Source: Bacteroidota bacterium (GTDB taxonomy: Bacteria > Bacteroidota > Bacteroidia > Flavobacteriales_D > Sanyastnellaceae). From it: a stretch of DNA of 64,000 nucleotides. Position numbers and translations under genes: made by a program. This document shows positions 27,653 through 37,253 of the stretch, one piece after another. The notes under the pieces are model-generated. The model ran no database searches, had not been told where the DNA came from, and saw nothing but the letters and a program-made list of their open reading frames with translations. The stretch covers positions 22,301 through 86,300 of the forward strand of contig JAQBVN010000010.1 in the NCBI GenBank assembly GCA_027622975.1. The letters are read 5' to 3'. Within the stretch, counting starts at the first letter, position 1, and the number at the start of each line of letters is the position of its first letter.

Positions 27653-28600
27653 TCACTTCAAAATTCGATCGCCGAAGCCCAACCCTCGGCTTGAACCAGG
27701 ACGGCTTCTGAAACCCGAACGCCGCGGGACAAAAAAGCCCATTGTGAATTCATGTGAATGCGAACTGATCAAACTGGAGGCGAGTGTAATGTCGTAATTG
27801 TATCCCACGGTGAATTCCGCATACCTCATGCCCACACTGATGACCACAGCATCTTGTGGCCGGAATCCCAATCCGCCCCAAAACGTACCATTGACAATGG
27901 CGCGACAGTACATGTCCAATTGCACAGGGGTGCTTTCCGTCAATCGCAACAAACCACTGGGTTGAAGGGAAACTTGGCCGTTCACCTTGTAGAGGTATGA
28001 CCCCATGAAGTTGTAGTGACGCACCAACCGATTCGCTCCAGATTCTACGCTGGAAAACTCCAATTCCCTTTGCATCAAGTTGTGAATGGCAAAACCAAAA
28101 TAGTAGTCCTTGCCATACACCATCATGCCGACGTTGGCATCGACGTCGAAACTCGTCTCGAGCGTCCCAGGGAGGGCCTCATCCAAAGGCTGCCAAACCT
28201 GGAGGTTGGTGCCATCAAATTCAAATTGGTTCCCTTTGAGACTCAGTCCAAACGACACTGCATCTTCATTGTTCAGCAGAATGCTGTACGCACCAGTCAA
28301 TTCAAATCCAGTCTGTTGGATGGCCCCACCCATGTCATCGCTGTAGAAGATTGCCCCGATGCCAAGTCCGTTGGGGACAGCCTTGTGTGCACTGAACAGC
28401 ACGGTACTCGGGGCTCCTCCAAACCCTGTCCATTGGTGACGGAATGTGGATGAGAGCAGCGTCCCTGGTTCTGTGCCAGCCACGGCTGGGTTGGCCGCGT
28501 ATGTGTTGGTTACAAATTGGGAGCGGCGCAGTTGCTGTTGGCCTTGCACCGTCCAGACGAAGCTCATCAAGAGCAATGCGAAAATGTAATTGCGCTTCAT
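27653..28600 (-). CDS. PorP/SprF family type IX secretion membrane protein
   Basis: The 315-residue outer-membrane protein has a signal peptide (MKRNYIFALLLMSFVWTVQG) and the family hallmarks: QQQLRRSQFVTNTYAANPAV, GTLLSSTFRHQWTGFGGAPS and TVLFSAHKAVPNGLGIGAIF at the N-terminus and a beta-barrel body ending SHEFTMGFFVPRR. SprF-like proteins help export and attach one specific partner adhesin. The gene starts four bases after the stop of the T9SS adhesin gene, the classic sprB-sprF order, so its client is almost certainly that adhesin. Confidence 0.95.
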   Translation of the reverse strand: MKRNYIFALLLMSFVWTVQGQQQLRRSQFVTNTYAANPAVAGTEPGTLLSSTFRHQWTGFGGAPSTVLFSAHKAVPNGLGIGAIFYSDDMGGAIQQTGFELTGAYSILLNNEDAVSFGLSLKGNQFEFDGTNLQVWQPLDEALPGTLETSFDVDANVGMMVYGKDYYFGFAIHNLMQRELEFSSVESGANRLVRHYNFMGSYLYKVNGQVSLQPSGLLRLTESTPVQLDMYCRAIVNGTFWGGLGFRPQDAVVISVGMRYAEFTVGYNYDITLASSLISSHSHEFTMGFFVPRRSGFRSRPGSSRGLGFGDRILK

Positions 28601-28604
28601 GAGA

Positions 28605-31148
28605 TCAGTATTTCAAGGTTACCGTGCCGCGTATGGGAAGCGCCCCTGGGAAGAGCTCGATGGTGTAGTAATAGTCTGCCACCGGCAATCGCGCCCCGTT
28701 GAAACGGCCATCCCAACGCTCTTGCCCACCGTCCGTGGTGAATAGCAATTGACCCCAGCGATTGTAGACCTTCAGTTCTGACTGCGGAAAATCCTCCAAC
28801 CCGCCCACAACCCATTCGTCATTTTTACCATCGTCATTGGGCGTGAGCGCATCTGCGATGAACAAACAACCTTCAATCACATCCACTTCCTGTGTGGCCG
28901 AGCGACGGCATCCCAGAGCATCGGTCACAGTCACAGTGTAGGTGTCTTCCGTCAATCCAACGGCCGTGGACGTGGTTTGGGCGAAGGGATCACTCCAACT
29001 GAAGGTGAAGGGTGCCTCTCCGCCATTGACACTCACAGTCGCAGTGCCATCTGCTGCGTTCCAACAAGTGACAGGAGACATGAACGTTTGTACCACCATG
29101 TCCGTGATGAAATCAACGCCAATGCTGAAGGTTTCAGTGTAATTGCACCCGATTTGATCCGTCACCACGGCCAGGTAGGTCATCTCGCTCAAGTTGTTCA
29201 AATTGGCCACATTGCCAGCTGTATCAAGGACAAACCAATCATACTCCTGGTCAGAAACTGTCCCTCCAATTGGAAAGATGTCGGCGGATCCATTGCTCAT
29301 GCCCGTGCAAGTCGCATTCGAAGGAGCAATCAAAAAGTCGAGTGGCGCAGGTGCGTCGATGAAAAACGGCACAGATGAAGTGCACCCTGAAGAATCAATG
29401 ACCGTGGCCACGTGGTCTCCTGGACACAGCGATATTGAATCAGGCGGGGACGATCCAAGGGTGATGTTGAAATAGTTGATGGACAAATCACCGGAACCCC
29501 CACCCACGGAAACCAACACAGTTCCATCGCAATCATTTCCACAGGCAATGGGGGTGGTAGAAATCAATTCGATGCTGACGGGTGAAGGCTCTGTGATTGT
29601 GAACAGGACCGGGTCCGTTTCACACCCGAATTCGTCCACCACATTGACCAAGTACTGACCTGGGCTCAGGTCCGTCAGCCCTTCTTGAGCAGAAGCCGTC
29701 TCGCTTTGACTCGTAATGAACAAGGATCCGGAACCCCCGGAAGCCTCGGACACAATGAAGCCATTGGCATCCCCCGCACAAATCACATTCCCAAACTCAT
29801 ACTCCACTTCGATGGGAGCCGGGCAATTGACCGTGATGACGTCCACATAAGTACAGCCATTGGCATCGCTCACGGTGAAGGTAAACTCCCCATCTCCACC
29901 TTGACAAACCAGTCCGTCCCACACCAAGCCAAAGGGACCTTGGGTGCTCGGCACCAAGACACCTCCAGGTGAAAGTGCCGTGACTGACAGGGCCCCCGTA
30001 CCACCTGAAACCAGCGAATCGGGGAGCTCCACCACGGCATCAGCCTCGCCAAAACAAGCGTTGTCGTCCACCAATGAGATTTGCGCCTGAATCGCGGGAG
30101 GTGCCACAACGCTGATGTTCACAGTGTCCCGGCAGGTGTTGCCATCCTCGGTCACAAGCACGTATTCACCCTCTTCCAATCCGTTGAAAATCATAGGCCC
30201 TGAACCACTTTCGACCTCCAATTCTCCCAAATCGTACAACACGTAATTCATGGAATTGACATCAATGTTTTCAGCACCCATGAATTCGACTTCAACGTTG
30301 GCCAAGGCGCCAGGACATGGCAATGACAATCCTGTGATGGCTGGCGTTTCCTCGACGTACCTGCGGCAAACATTGTCAAAGCAGAGCGCTTCCTCCATCT
30401 CGAATCGGTTGTCCTGCAACCACTGATCGTGCAATGGATCAGCGTTGTCATATGGATTGGTTGCTCCTTGTGGTCTGAATTGAAGATTGATCAAGAGGCA
30501 GATGTCCCCATCCGTTGTGATTCTCGCAATGGGCACCTTTAAATCTTCTCCGCCAAACTGAGCAACCGGACCAACGACAAAATCCCCGGAAGGATCCAAA
30601 GTTTGGTTTCTGTAGAAAGCCCCATCAAAAATCTGGGAACCACAAAAACCTGAACCTTGTTGCGTGTTGATGGCCTCCAAAACAGCCGAAGCATCATCCG
30701 TACTCAATGCGCCAAGTCCAATGAAAGAGTCGTATTCCAGCGCTGGGAAAAATTGGTACGCGAATTGACTCTGTGACGAATTCATCGCCATGCTCAAACT
30801 CGCCTGAGGGTGGTTGTAACACGAGGTGGTCGAGGAAAAGAACACCGGCTCTGTGATCTCAGCGGGGTCTCCGTTCGGTTGTGCCTCCAAGGCATAGAGT
30901 TCTCCGATCCAGTCCGTTTCGTACTCCACGTCCGCGTAAATAATGTAACTGACCATGCCCACCAGAGGCTCATAGGCCGGCACTTCGATGGCATCCTCAG
31001 CATAAAACACGCGGTCTACCTCGTAATGAATCCCAGTGACCTGGGCCATCGCCTGAGACGTACAGAACACGATCAACATCATTCCAACCTTTCGGAATGT
31101 GTTCCAAACAGAAGATTTTTGAGGCATCATGAGATGATTGTCGGACAT
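28605..31148 (-). CDS. Large secreted adhesin, T9SS type B (gliding-type) C-terminal domain
   Basis: About 847 residues. A signal peptide (VGMMLIVFCTSQAMAQ) is followed by an N-terminal domain shared with the small protein downstream, then SprB-like repeats (SVNGGEAPFTFSWSDPFAQT, TYTVTVTDALGC and more degenerate copies). It ends in the type B sorting domain: FIADALTPNDDGKNDEW, LKVYNRWGQLLF, WDGRFNGARLPVADYYYTI and a strand ending LKY. It is exported by T9SS and probably binds surfaces. The start is uncertain (31148 or 31130). Two copies of GCTAATTTG lie just before 31148. The 5' end overlaps the divergent TruC-like frame by about 10 bases. Confidence 0.93.
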   Translation of the reverse strand: MSDNHLMMPQKSSVWNTFRKVGMMLIVFCTSQAMAQVTGIHYEVDRVFYAEDAIEVPAYEPLVGMVSYIIYADVEYETDWIGELYALEAQPNGDPAEITEPVFFSSTTSCYNHPQASLSMAMNSSQSQFAYQFFPALEYDSFIGLGALSTDDASAVLEAINTQQGSGFCGSQIFDGAFYRNQTLDPSGDFVVGPVAQFGGEDLKVPIARITTDGDICLLINLQFRPQGATNPYDNADPLHDQWLQDNRFEMEEALCFDNVCRRYVEETPAITGLSLPCPGALANVEVEFMGAENIDVNSMNYVLYDLGELEVESGSGPMIFNGLEEGEYVLVTEDGNTCRDTVNISVVAPPAIQAQISLVDDNACFGEADAVVELPDSLVSGGTGALSVTALSPGGVLVPSTQGPFGLVWDGLVCQGGDGEFTFTVSDANGCTYVDVITVNCPAPIEVEYEFGNVICAGDANGFIVSEASGGSGSLFITSQSETASAQEGLTDLSPGQYLVNVVDEFGCETDPVLFTITEPSPVSIELISTTPIACGNDCDGTVLVSVGGGSGDLSINYFNITLGSSPPDSISLCPGDHVATVIDSSGCTSSVPFFIDAPAPLDFLIAPSNATCTGMSNGSADIFPIGGTVSDQEYDWFVLDTAGNVANLNNLSEMTYLAVVTDQIGCNYTETFSIGVDFITDMVVQTFMSPVTCWNAADGTATVSVNGGEAPFTFSWSDPFAQTTSTAVGLTEDTYTVTVTDALGCRRSATQEVDVIEGCLFIADALTPNDDGKNDEWVVGGLEDFPQSELKVYNRWGQLLFTTDGGQERWDGRFNGARLPVADYYYTIELFPGALPIRGTVTLKY

Positions 31149-31971
31149 CAGCTTCAAATTAGCTCGCAAATTAGCGGAATTGGCGGACTCTTCAACCACC
31201 CACGCACAAGGTCCTTCCACGGAGGGGCGTTCAGAACCTTCCTATGCAGTTTTGTACGAGGATGATTCCATGCTCGCTGTGTCCAAACCTTGCAGATTGC
31301 TGGTACACCGGACCGACATTGACTTCCACGAACCGCACAATTTGAGAGATCTTGTCAACAAAACCCGCGAGAAAGACGCTTGGTTGCAGCCCGTTCACAG
31401 ACTCGACAAGCCCACCAGCGGCATTGTGCTCTTCGCTACGCCTGGAGACGCGCTCAACGGCCTGAAGTTGGAGTTTGTGCATCGTCGAACCACCAAGGTG
31501 TACTGGGCCGTGGTTCGCGGATGGACAGAAGACGAGGGAATCATTGAAAAACCGCTTCCAACGGCCCACAACCCTGAACCGAAGGAAGCGCGAACGGCTT
31601 ATCGCACCTTGGCACGCACGGAACTTGCGCACCCCGTTGGTCCGTACGAGACGGCGCGTTACAGCCTGGTCGAATGCCGACCCGAAACCGGCCGTTTTCA
31701 CCAAATCCGCCTCCATTTCCGGCACCTGAGGCACCCCCTCGTGGGCGATTCCCGGTACGGAGACAAAAAGCACAACCGCTTTGTGGCGGCCTCGACCGGG
31801 ACCGACACACTCTTGCTACACGCGGGACGACTTGAAGTGAACCACCCCGGGACAGGCCGAACGATGACCGTGATTGCGGGAGTTCCCGAAGCGTGGCATG
31901 CCATCTTGGACGGCTGGGAATGGGACGGGGAATTGTTGGGGGTGCCAAGACGCGACGCGACGTTCATCTGA
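31138..31971 (+). CDS. RluA/TruC-family pseudouridine synthase
   Basis: The protein has the RluA-family catalytic loop LQPVHRLDKPTSGIVLFA (Asp in HRLD), VYWAVVRGW, RYSLVECRPETGRFHQIRLH and the HPLVGDSRYGDKKHNR stretch typical of TruC, which makes pseudouridine 65 in tRNA. It lacks an S4 domain, as TruC does. No ATG is available near the expected N-terminus: the longest frame begins with TTG at 31138, but ~38 residues there look unlike the family and a TTG at 31252 (LYEDDSMLAVSKP) gives a standard start. Toward its 3' end the base composition becomes GC-rich. Confidence 0.88.
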   Translation: MSDISFKLARKLAELADSSTTHAQGPSTEGRSEPSYAVLYEDDSMLAVSKPCRLLVHRTDIDFHEPHNLRDLVNKTREKDAWLQPVHRLDKPTSGIVLFATPGDALNGLKLEFVHRRTTKVYWAVVRGWTEDEGIIEKPLPTAHNPEPKEARTAYRTLARTELAHPVGPYETARYSLVECRPETGRFHQIRLHFRHLRHPLVGDSRYGDKKHNRFVAASTGTDTLLLHAGRLEVNHPGTGRTMTVIAGVPEAWHAILDGWEWDGELLGVPRRDATFI

Positions 31972-32009
31972 GCCGAAAACCTCGGACGCGTGCGGCGCAG
32001 GGTTTGGCC

Positions 32010-32017
32010 TAATTTCG
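32010..32017 (+). promoter_or_regulatory. -7 promoter box TAATTTCG for the mutase gene
   Basis: TAATTTCG ends 19 bases before the ATG at 32037. It is one base off TAnnTTTG. Confidence 0.4.
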
Positions 32018-32036
32018 CGGAGTCCCACGCAACGCC

Positions 32037-35000
32037 ATGGAGAACCCCACCCCGTACACCCCCAAGAACAAAGTCCGAATCGTGACGGCCGCGAGCCTGT
32101 TTGACGGTCACGACGCGGCCATCAACATCATGCGTCGCATCATGCAACGCACGGGATGTGAAGTCATTCATTTGGGGCACGACCGCAGCGTCGACGAGGT
32201 GGTGACCACCGCCATTCAAGAAGATGCCCAGGCCATCGCCATGACCTCCTACCAAGGTGGGCACATGGAGTATTTCAAGTACATGAAGGACCTGCTGGAC
32301 GAGCGCGGTGCAGGACACATTCGGGTGTTTGGGGGCGGGGGCGGAACGATTTTGCCCGAGGAAATCGCCGAGCTCCATGAATACGGCATCGCGCGGATCT
32401 ACCACCCCGACGACGGTCGCGCGATGGGTTTGCAGGGCATGATCAACGACTTGATCGAGAAGGCGGACTTCAACACCGTGCCTTCCTTGGACGACCTCGA
32501 CGGGGCGATGGACCGGTTGGGCGAGCGCAACGTGCGCGACCTCGCGCGATGCATCACCGCGGCCGAGAACAACGCCGAAGAATTTGGGAAGGCGTTTGAG
32601 AAGGTGCGCGCCTCCCTCCCTTCCGTCCCGGTACTCGGAATCACAGGAACGGGTGGTGCCGGCAAGTCCTCCATGGTCGACGAGTTGGTGCGGCGTTTCT
32701 TGATGGACTTCCCCGAGAAGCGAATCGCCCTGGTGAGCGTCGATCCTTCCAAACGCAAGACGGGTGGGGCTTTGCTTGGCGACCGCATCCGCATGAACGC
32801 CATCCACTCAGATCGGGTGTACATGCGTTCGTTGGCGACACGTCAATCGAACCTCGCGCTGTCGCGTCACGTGCAAGAGGCGTTGGACATTTTGAAAGCG
32901 GCCCAGTTCGACTTGATTGTGCTCGAAACGAGCGGAATCGGCCAAAGCGACACCGAAATCATGGACCACAGCGACGTCTCGCTGTACGTGATGACGCCGG
33001 AATTTGGGGCTGCAACGCAGCTCGAGAAGATCGACATGCTCGACTTCGCCGACGTGGTGGCCATCAACAAGTTTGACAAACGGGGCGCTCAAGACGCGCT
33101 GCGCGACGTGCGCAAGCAATTCAAGCGCAACCACGATTTGTGGGAGGCCAACGACGAAGACCTTCCTGTGGTCGGCACCATTGCATCGCAGTTCAACGAC
33201 CCCGGAACCAACGAGCTCTACCGCCGCATGATGAACACGCTGGCGCAGAAAACCGGCGCCGGGCTCACCTCGACGTTTGCCGCCGAGCAAGGAACGAGCG
33301 AGAAGGTGTTCATCATTCCCCCTTCCCGGACGCGTTACCTCAGCGAGATTGCCGAGAGCAACCGCGCGTACGACCGGTGGGCGGAGAAACAGGCGGATTT
33401 GGCCGGACGGCTTCAAGCGGTGCACACCGCTGCGGCAGAAGTAAGTGGAGACGCCGCTCAGGCTTTGACCGCCGCGGGTGAGCAGCTGCAACTCGACCTC
33501 GACGCGCGACTTCACGAGTGGCTTCAAGCCTGGCCGGAAATGCAAGCGCGCTACGCCGCTTCCGAGTACGTCTTCCAAGTGCGCGGCAAGGACATTCGCA
33601 TCCCCACCACGAGCAAGTCGCTCTCGCACCAAGACATCCCCAAGGTGGCTCTGCCTTCCCTTCATGGCTGGCGCGACCTTGCCAAGTGGCACCTTCAAGA
33701 AAACCTCCCCGGTTCGTTCCCCTACACCGCGGGCATCTACCCGTTCAAGCGCGAAGGCGAAGACCCCACGCGCATGTTTGCCGGGGAAGGCGGTCCGGAA
33801 CGGACCAACAAGCGGTTCCACTACGTGTCGCTCGGCATGCCGGCCAAGCGCTTGTCGACGGCCTTCGATTCGGTGACGCTCTACGGCCGCGACCCGGACC
33901 TCCGCCCCGACATCTACGGCAAGGTGGGCAACTCGGGGGTGAGCATCTGCTGCCTCGACGACGCCAAGAAGCTGTACAGCGGGTTTGACCTGTGCGCGCC
34001 CAACACGAGCGTGTCGATGACGATCAACGGGCCCGCTCCCGTCATGTTGGGGTTTTTCCTGAACGCCGCCATCGACCAGCGCTGCGAAAAGCACCTGCGT
34101 GAGAAGGGGCTGGAGGCGGACGTCGAGAAGGTTCTGAAGGCCAAATGGGACGACCGCGGCCTCCCCCGCCCCGCCTACCAAGGCGAGTTGCCGGAAGGCA
34201 ACGACGGCCTGGGGTTGTTGCTTCTGGGCTGCACCGGAGACGAAGTGCTTGACGCGAAGACGTACGCCGCATTGAAAGCCGAGGCCTTGAGCAGCGTTCG
34301 AGGCACCGTCCAAGCCGACATCCTCAAGGAGGACCAAGCCCAAAACACCTGCATCTTCTCCACCGAGTTTGCCCTGCGCCTGATGGGCGACGTGCAGGAC
34401 CACTTCATCCGCCACAACGTGCGGAACTTCTATTCCGTGTCGATCAGCGGCTACCACATTGCCGAAGCCGGAGCGAACCCCATTACGCAGTTGGCCTTCA
34501 CCCTCGCCAACGGGTTCACCTACGTGGAGTACTACTTGAGCCGCGGGATGGACATCGACAAATTCGGGCCCAACCTGAGCTTCTTCTTCTCCAACGGCAT
34601 CGATCCAGAGTATGCCGTGATTGGTCGGGTGGCACGACGGATTTGGGCCAAAGCAATGCGCGAGAAATACGGCGCCTCCGACCGCGCCCAAATGCTGAAG
34701 TACCACATCCAAACGTCCGGCCGATCGCTCCACGCGCAGGAGATTGATTTCAACGACATCCGCACCACGCTTCAGGCACTCTACGCGATTTACGACAACT
34801 GCAACTCGCTGCATACCAACGCGTACGACGAGGCCATCACAACCCCTACTGAAGCCAGCGTTCGCCGGGCCATGGCCATCCAGCTCATCATCAACAAGGA
34901 GCTCGGTCTGGCGAAAAACGAGAACCCACTCCAGGGCTCGTTCATCATTGAACAGCTCACCGACCTCGTCGAAGAAGCGGTGCTGAGCGAGTTCGATTGC

Positions 35001-35399
35001 ATCACCGAACGGGGCGGCGTGCTTGGCGCCATGGAGACCATGTACCAGCGTTCTCGCATCCAGGAAGAAAGCCTGCACTACGAGATGCTGAAGCACACCG
35101 GCGAATACCCCATCGTCGGCGTGAACACCTTCCTCAGCAAGGAAGGCTCTCCCACCTTGGTGCCGGGCGAAGTCATTCGGGCGACGCAGGAGGAAAAGCA
35201 ACAGCAGCTTTCCAACCTCGGTGCGCTTCACGGCATGTCCGCAGGAAAAGCCACCGACGCGCTGAAGCGCGTGCAAGAGGCAGCCGTGGCCGGAGAGAAC
35301 ATCTTCGACGTGTTGATGGAAGCCTGCAAGTGGTGCTCGCTCGGGCAGCTGACCGAGGCCATGTTTGACGTCGGCGGTGCCTACCGCCGGAACATGTGA
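32037..35399 (+). CDS. icmF: Fused isobutyryl-CoA mutase (B12-binding, G-protein chaperone and mutase domains)
   Basis: The 1120-residue single chain has the IcmF layout: an N-terminal B12-binding domain with the DxHxx motif in [13 protein letters not shown], a MeaB-like GTPase with Walker [19 protein letters not shown] (about residue 201) that loads and protects the cofactor, and a C-terminal mutase barrel ([19 protein letters not shown] at about residue 654 onward). It interconverts isobutyryl-CoA and butyryl-CoA using adenosylcobalamin; some members also act on pivalyl- or isovaleryl-CoA. Base composition is distinctly higher in GC, especially at third positions, than in most of the window, which hints at transfer or atypical selection. 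Domains are complete. Confidence 0.95.
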   Translation: MENPTPYTPKNKVRIVTAASLFDGHDAAINIMRRIMQRTGCEVIHLGHDRSVDEVVTTAIQEDAQAIAMTSYQGGHMEYFKYMKDLLDERGAGHIRVFGGGGGTILPEEIAELHEYGIARIYHPDDGRAMGLQGMINDLIEKADFNTVPSLDDLDGAMDRLGERNVRDLARCITAAENNAEEFGKAFEKVRASLPSVPVLGITGTGGAGKSSMVDELVRRFLMDFPEKRIALVSVDPSKRKTGGALLGDRIRMNAIHSDRVYMRSLATRQSNLALSRHVQEALDILKAAQFDLIVLETSGIGQSDTEIMDHSDVSLYVMTPEFGAATQLEKIDMLDFADVVAINKFDKRGAQDALRDVRKQFKRNHDLWEANDEDLPVVGTIASQFNDPGTNELYRRMMNTLAQKTGAGLTSTFAAEQGTSEKVFIIPPSRTRYLSEIAESNRAYDRWAEKQADLAGRLQAVHTAAAEVSGDAAQALTAAGEQLQLDLDARLHEWLQAWPEMQARYAASEYVFQVRGKDIRIPTTSKSLSHQDIPKVALPSLHGWRDLAKWHLQENLPGSFPYTAGIYPFKREGEDPTRMFAGEGGPERTNKRFHYVSLGMPAKRLSTAFDSVTLYGRDPDLRPDIYGKVGNSGVSICCLDDAKKLYSGFDLCAPNTSVSMTINGPAPVMLGFFLNAAIDQRCEKHLREKGLEADVEKVLKAKWDDRGLPRPAYQGELPEGNDGLGLLLLGCTGDEVLDAKTYAALKAEALSSVRGTVQADILKEDQAQNTCIFSTEFALRLMGDVQDHFIRHNVRNFYSVSISGYHIAEAGANPITQLAFTLANGFTYVEYYLSRGMDIDKFGPNLSFFFSNGIDPEYAVIGRVARRIWAKAMREKYGASDRAQMLKYHIQTSGRSLHAQEIDFNDIRTTLQALYAIYDNCNSLHTNAYDEAITTPTEASVRRAMAIQLIINKELGLAKNENPLQGSFIIEQLTDLVEEAVLSEFDCITERGGVLGAMETMYQRSRIQEESLHYEMLKHTGEYPIVGVNTFLSKEGSPTLVPGEVIRATQEEKQQQLSNLGALHGMSAGKATDALKRVQEAAVAGENIFDVLMEACKWCSLGQLTEAMFDVGGAYRRNM

Positions 35400-35408
35400 G
35401 GACTCTCC

Positions 35409-35416
35409 TATCTTGG
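35409..35416 (+). promoter_or_regulatory. -7 promoter-like box TATCTTGG
   Basis: TATCTTGG ends four bases before the ATG at 35421. It deviates from TAnnTTTG at one base, with the typical four-base spacing. Confidence 0.4.
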
Positions 35417-35420
35417 GCAC

Positions 35421-35900
35421 ATGTCTGAATTCGCCACTCCTGCCAAGCGAAGCGCGACCGAAGTCGTACGCGACATCGTGGGCGTCGTTGTCGGAGTCTT
35501 CTCTTTCCCCATTCTCGTGTCCTTGGGCCATGCTCTGTTTTCCCGACTCGGCGTTTCTCAAGCGCCTTCTGTTGGACCCGATCAGGACCCCGAGGCGTAG
35601 GAAGCGTTCATGCAAAGCCTGAGCACCCTGGAATTGTTGTCGGCGACCGCTGCCCACATAGGCGGGACGTTTCTGGCAGCCGGGATCGCGATGCTGATCG
35701 CGACGTCACGCACCCGCCGCCCCGGCCTCATCTTGGGTGGTTTTGGGATGTTGGGAGGCGTTCTCAACGCCGCGATGTTGCCGGGCCAACCCGCGTGGCT
35801 GATGATTCTCGACGTCGCGCTTTACGTGCCGGCGGGATGGTTGGCAGCGGAGGTGGTGCTGCGCCTCAAGGGCGCGGATCGGAACAACCAAAAGCATTGA
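35421..35900 (+). pseudogene. Small multi-helix membrane protein split by an in-frame TAG
   Basis: A 59-codon frame from ATG 35421 stops at TAG 35598-35600 and the same frame continues open to 35900. Joined across the TAG the product is about 159 residues and aligns end to end with the gene at 36063: FPILVSLGHALFSRLGVSQAP with FLSVGSLMSYSWGVPAPP, VGPDQDPEA with VGPFDNPVA, and PGLILGGFGMLGGVLNAAML with PGWILGGVGLVYALLNAWLI. The TAG aligns exactly with a tryptophan (TGG) there, so one G-to-A change explains it. The two halves may be made separately (an ATG lies at 35610). It is a broken copy of a tandem pair; function unknown. Confidence 0.75.
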
Positions 35901-36050
35901 TTCAGAACATCAATCAGCACGTTCAGAGATTTACTGGGGAAAGTGTCGAAACCACCGATGAGCCACTGAACTAAGGAAGACTCTTCCCCCAATTCACATG
36001 TCGTCACACAATTCTAGAATGTTGTGTTGATTTTCATCAATACAAACACC

Positions 36051-36058
36051 TACTTTCG
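36051..36058 (+). promoter_or_regulatory. -7 promoter box TACTTTCG
   Basis: TACTTTCG ends four bases before the ATG at 36063. A TTG at 36026-36028, about 22 bases upstream, could be the -33 element. Confidence 0.55.
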
Positions 36059-36062
36059 GGGC

Positions 36063-36530
36063 ATGACCAAATTCGAATCCCCGTGCGCCTCTCGGGATTG
36101 GACCACAACCTCACGAAACATCCTGGCCATCTTGGTCGGATTGGCTTCCTTGCCCGTCTTTCTCTCCGTCGGTTCCTTGATGTCCTATTCGTGGGGTGTT
36201 CCGGCACCTCCCGCCGTAGGACCCTTTGACAACCCTGTGGCATGGGACAGCTACCTGAACAATTTGACAATGATGGAATTGATGTCCTCTTTGTTGGTCA
36301 ATCTCGTGAGTCTCTTCCTTTCTTCGTTGCTCGCCTCCTTGATTTATGGCACACGAGGCATTCAACCCGGATGGATTCTTGGAGGAGTCGGATTGGTCTA
36401 TGCATTGTTGAATGCTTGGTTGATTCCCGGTCAACCGGTTTGGTTGATAGCACTGAACATGATCGCGGTTTTCCCCGTGGCATTGGGCATTTCTTGGAGC
36501 GTGTTGAAAGTGAAGAACTTCTTGGCTTAA
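36063..36530 (+). CDS. Small integral membrane protein, intact paralogue
   Basis: The 155-residue protein has about four membrane segments: near LAILVGLASLPVFLSV, LLVNLVSLFLSSLLASL, WILGGVGLVYALLNAWL and LIALNMIAVFPVALGISW. It is the intact relative of the split gene 160 bp upstream. The ATG at 36063 follows the TACTTTCG box by four bases and is preferred to the longer frame from 36024. No family is recognised. It ends four bases before the sulfotransferase-like gene and may be co-transcribed with it. Confidence 0.7.
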   Translation: MTKFESPCASRDWTTTSRNILAILVGLASLPVFLSVGSLMSYSWGVPAPPAVGPFDNPVAWDSYLNNLTMMELMSSLLVNLVSLFLSSLLASLIYGTRGIQPGWILGGVGLVYALLNAWLIPGQPVWLIALNMIAVFPVALGISWSVLKVKNFLA

Positions 36531-36533
36531 TTC

Positions 36534-37244
36534 ATGAGAATTGCGCTTTGGGCTGGACCTCGCAGCGGAAGCACGGCTTTGATGTACAGCTTTGCTCAAC
36601 GGTCTGACACCAGGGTCGTGGATGAACCGTTGTTTGGTCATTTCCTAGCTCACACTGGGGCCAAACGCCCTTCCAGGCAAGAGGTCATGGCCACCATGCC
36701 CACTGACATGGCATCGGCCTTGGCCACAATCCAATCTCGACAGGATGACCAACATGTCTTTTTGAAGCACATGGCGAACCACATCGAGGGCGTTCCTTTT
36801 TCGTACCTCGATGGAGACGATGTCAGGCACGTGATTCTGATTCGCCATCCCGATGGGGTGTTGCCCTCGTACCGTGTCCATGTCGATCATCCCACCATGC
36901 TAGACCTCGGATACTCCCATCAGCGGTTGTTGTTTGAACATTTGGGGGAACGGGCTTTGGTGATGACAGCGGAACATCTTCACGCCCAGCCGAAAGAAAG
37001 CTTGCAAGCTTTATGTGCGGCTCTTGATTTGGCTTGGGATGAGAGGATGATGAGTTGGAGACCGGGACCACGTCCAGAAGATGGCGTTTGGGCCAAATAT
37101 TGGTACCAAGGCATCCATCAAAGCTGCGGATGGGAAGTGAGACCACTGCCTCAGCAGGATGTTCCTGAAAATCTTCAGGCACTTCGCGATGAGTGTCTCC
37201 AACATTATCTTGCCCTGTCCGGGAAAGCCATTCCTCCCCTTTAA
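36534..37244 (+). CDS. Sulfotransferase-like P-loop protein
   Basis: The 236-residue protein starts MRIALWAGPRSGSTALMYSF, a PAPS-type P-loop, then DEPLFGHFL, VRHVILIRHPDGVLPSYRVH (the second PAPS motif) and GPRPEDGVWAKYWYQGIHQS. The order and wording match the N-terminal sulfotransferase-like half of the plant branched-chain aminotransferase-like proteins, in which a class IV aminotransferase follows; here that half is the next gene, ten bases downstream. Which group it transfers, if any, is unknown. Cytoplasmic. The enzyme call rests on motif recall rather than a search. Confidence 0.75.
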   Translation: MRIALWAGPRSGSTALMYSFAQRSDTRVVDEPLFGHFLAHTGAKRPSRQEVMATMPTDMASALATIQSRQDDQHVFLKHMANHIEGVPFSYLDGDDVRHVILIRHPDGVLPSYRVHVDHPTMLDLGYSHQRLLFEHLGERALVMTAEHLHAQPKESLQALCAALDLAWDERMMSWRPGPRPEDGVWAKYWYQGIHQSCGWEVRPLPQQDVPENLQALRDECLQHYLALSGKAIPPL

Positions 37245-37253
37245 TTCAATGCC

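Noticed and set aside
31138..31251. N-terminal extension of the TruC-like frame from TTG 31138
   Set aside because: The extra residues are unlike the family and overlap the divergent adhesin start; kept as the longest frame but likely not all translated.
32808..35657. 949-residue open frame on the minus strand opposite the mutase gene
   Set aside because: It is the antisense shadow of a GC-rich gene; composition is Arg/His/Val-rich and it has no motif, while the plus strand has a complete IcmF.
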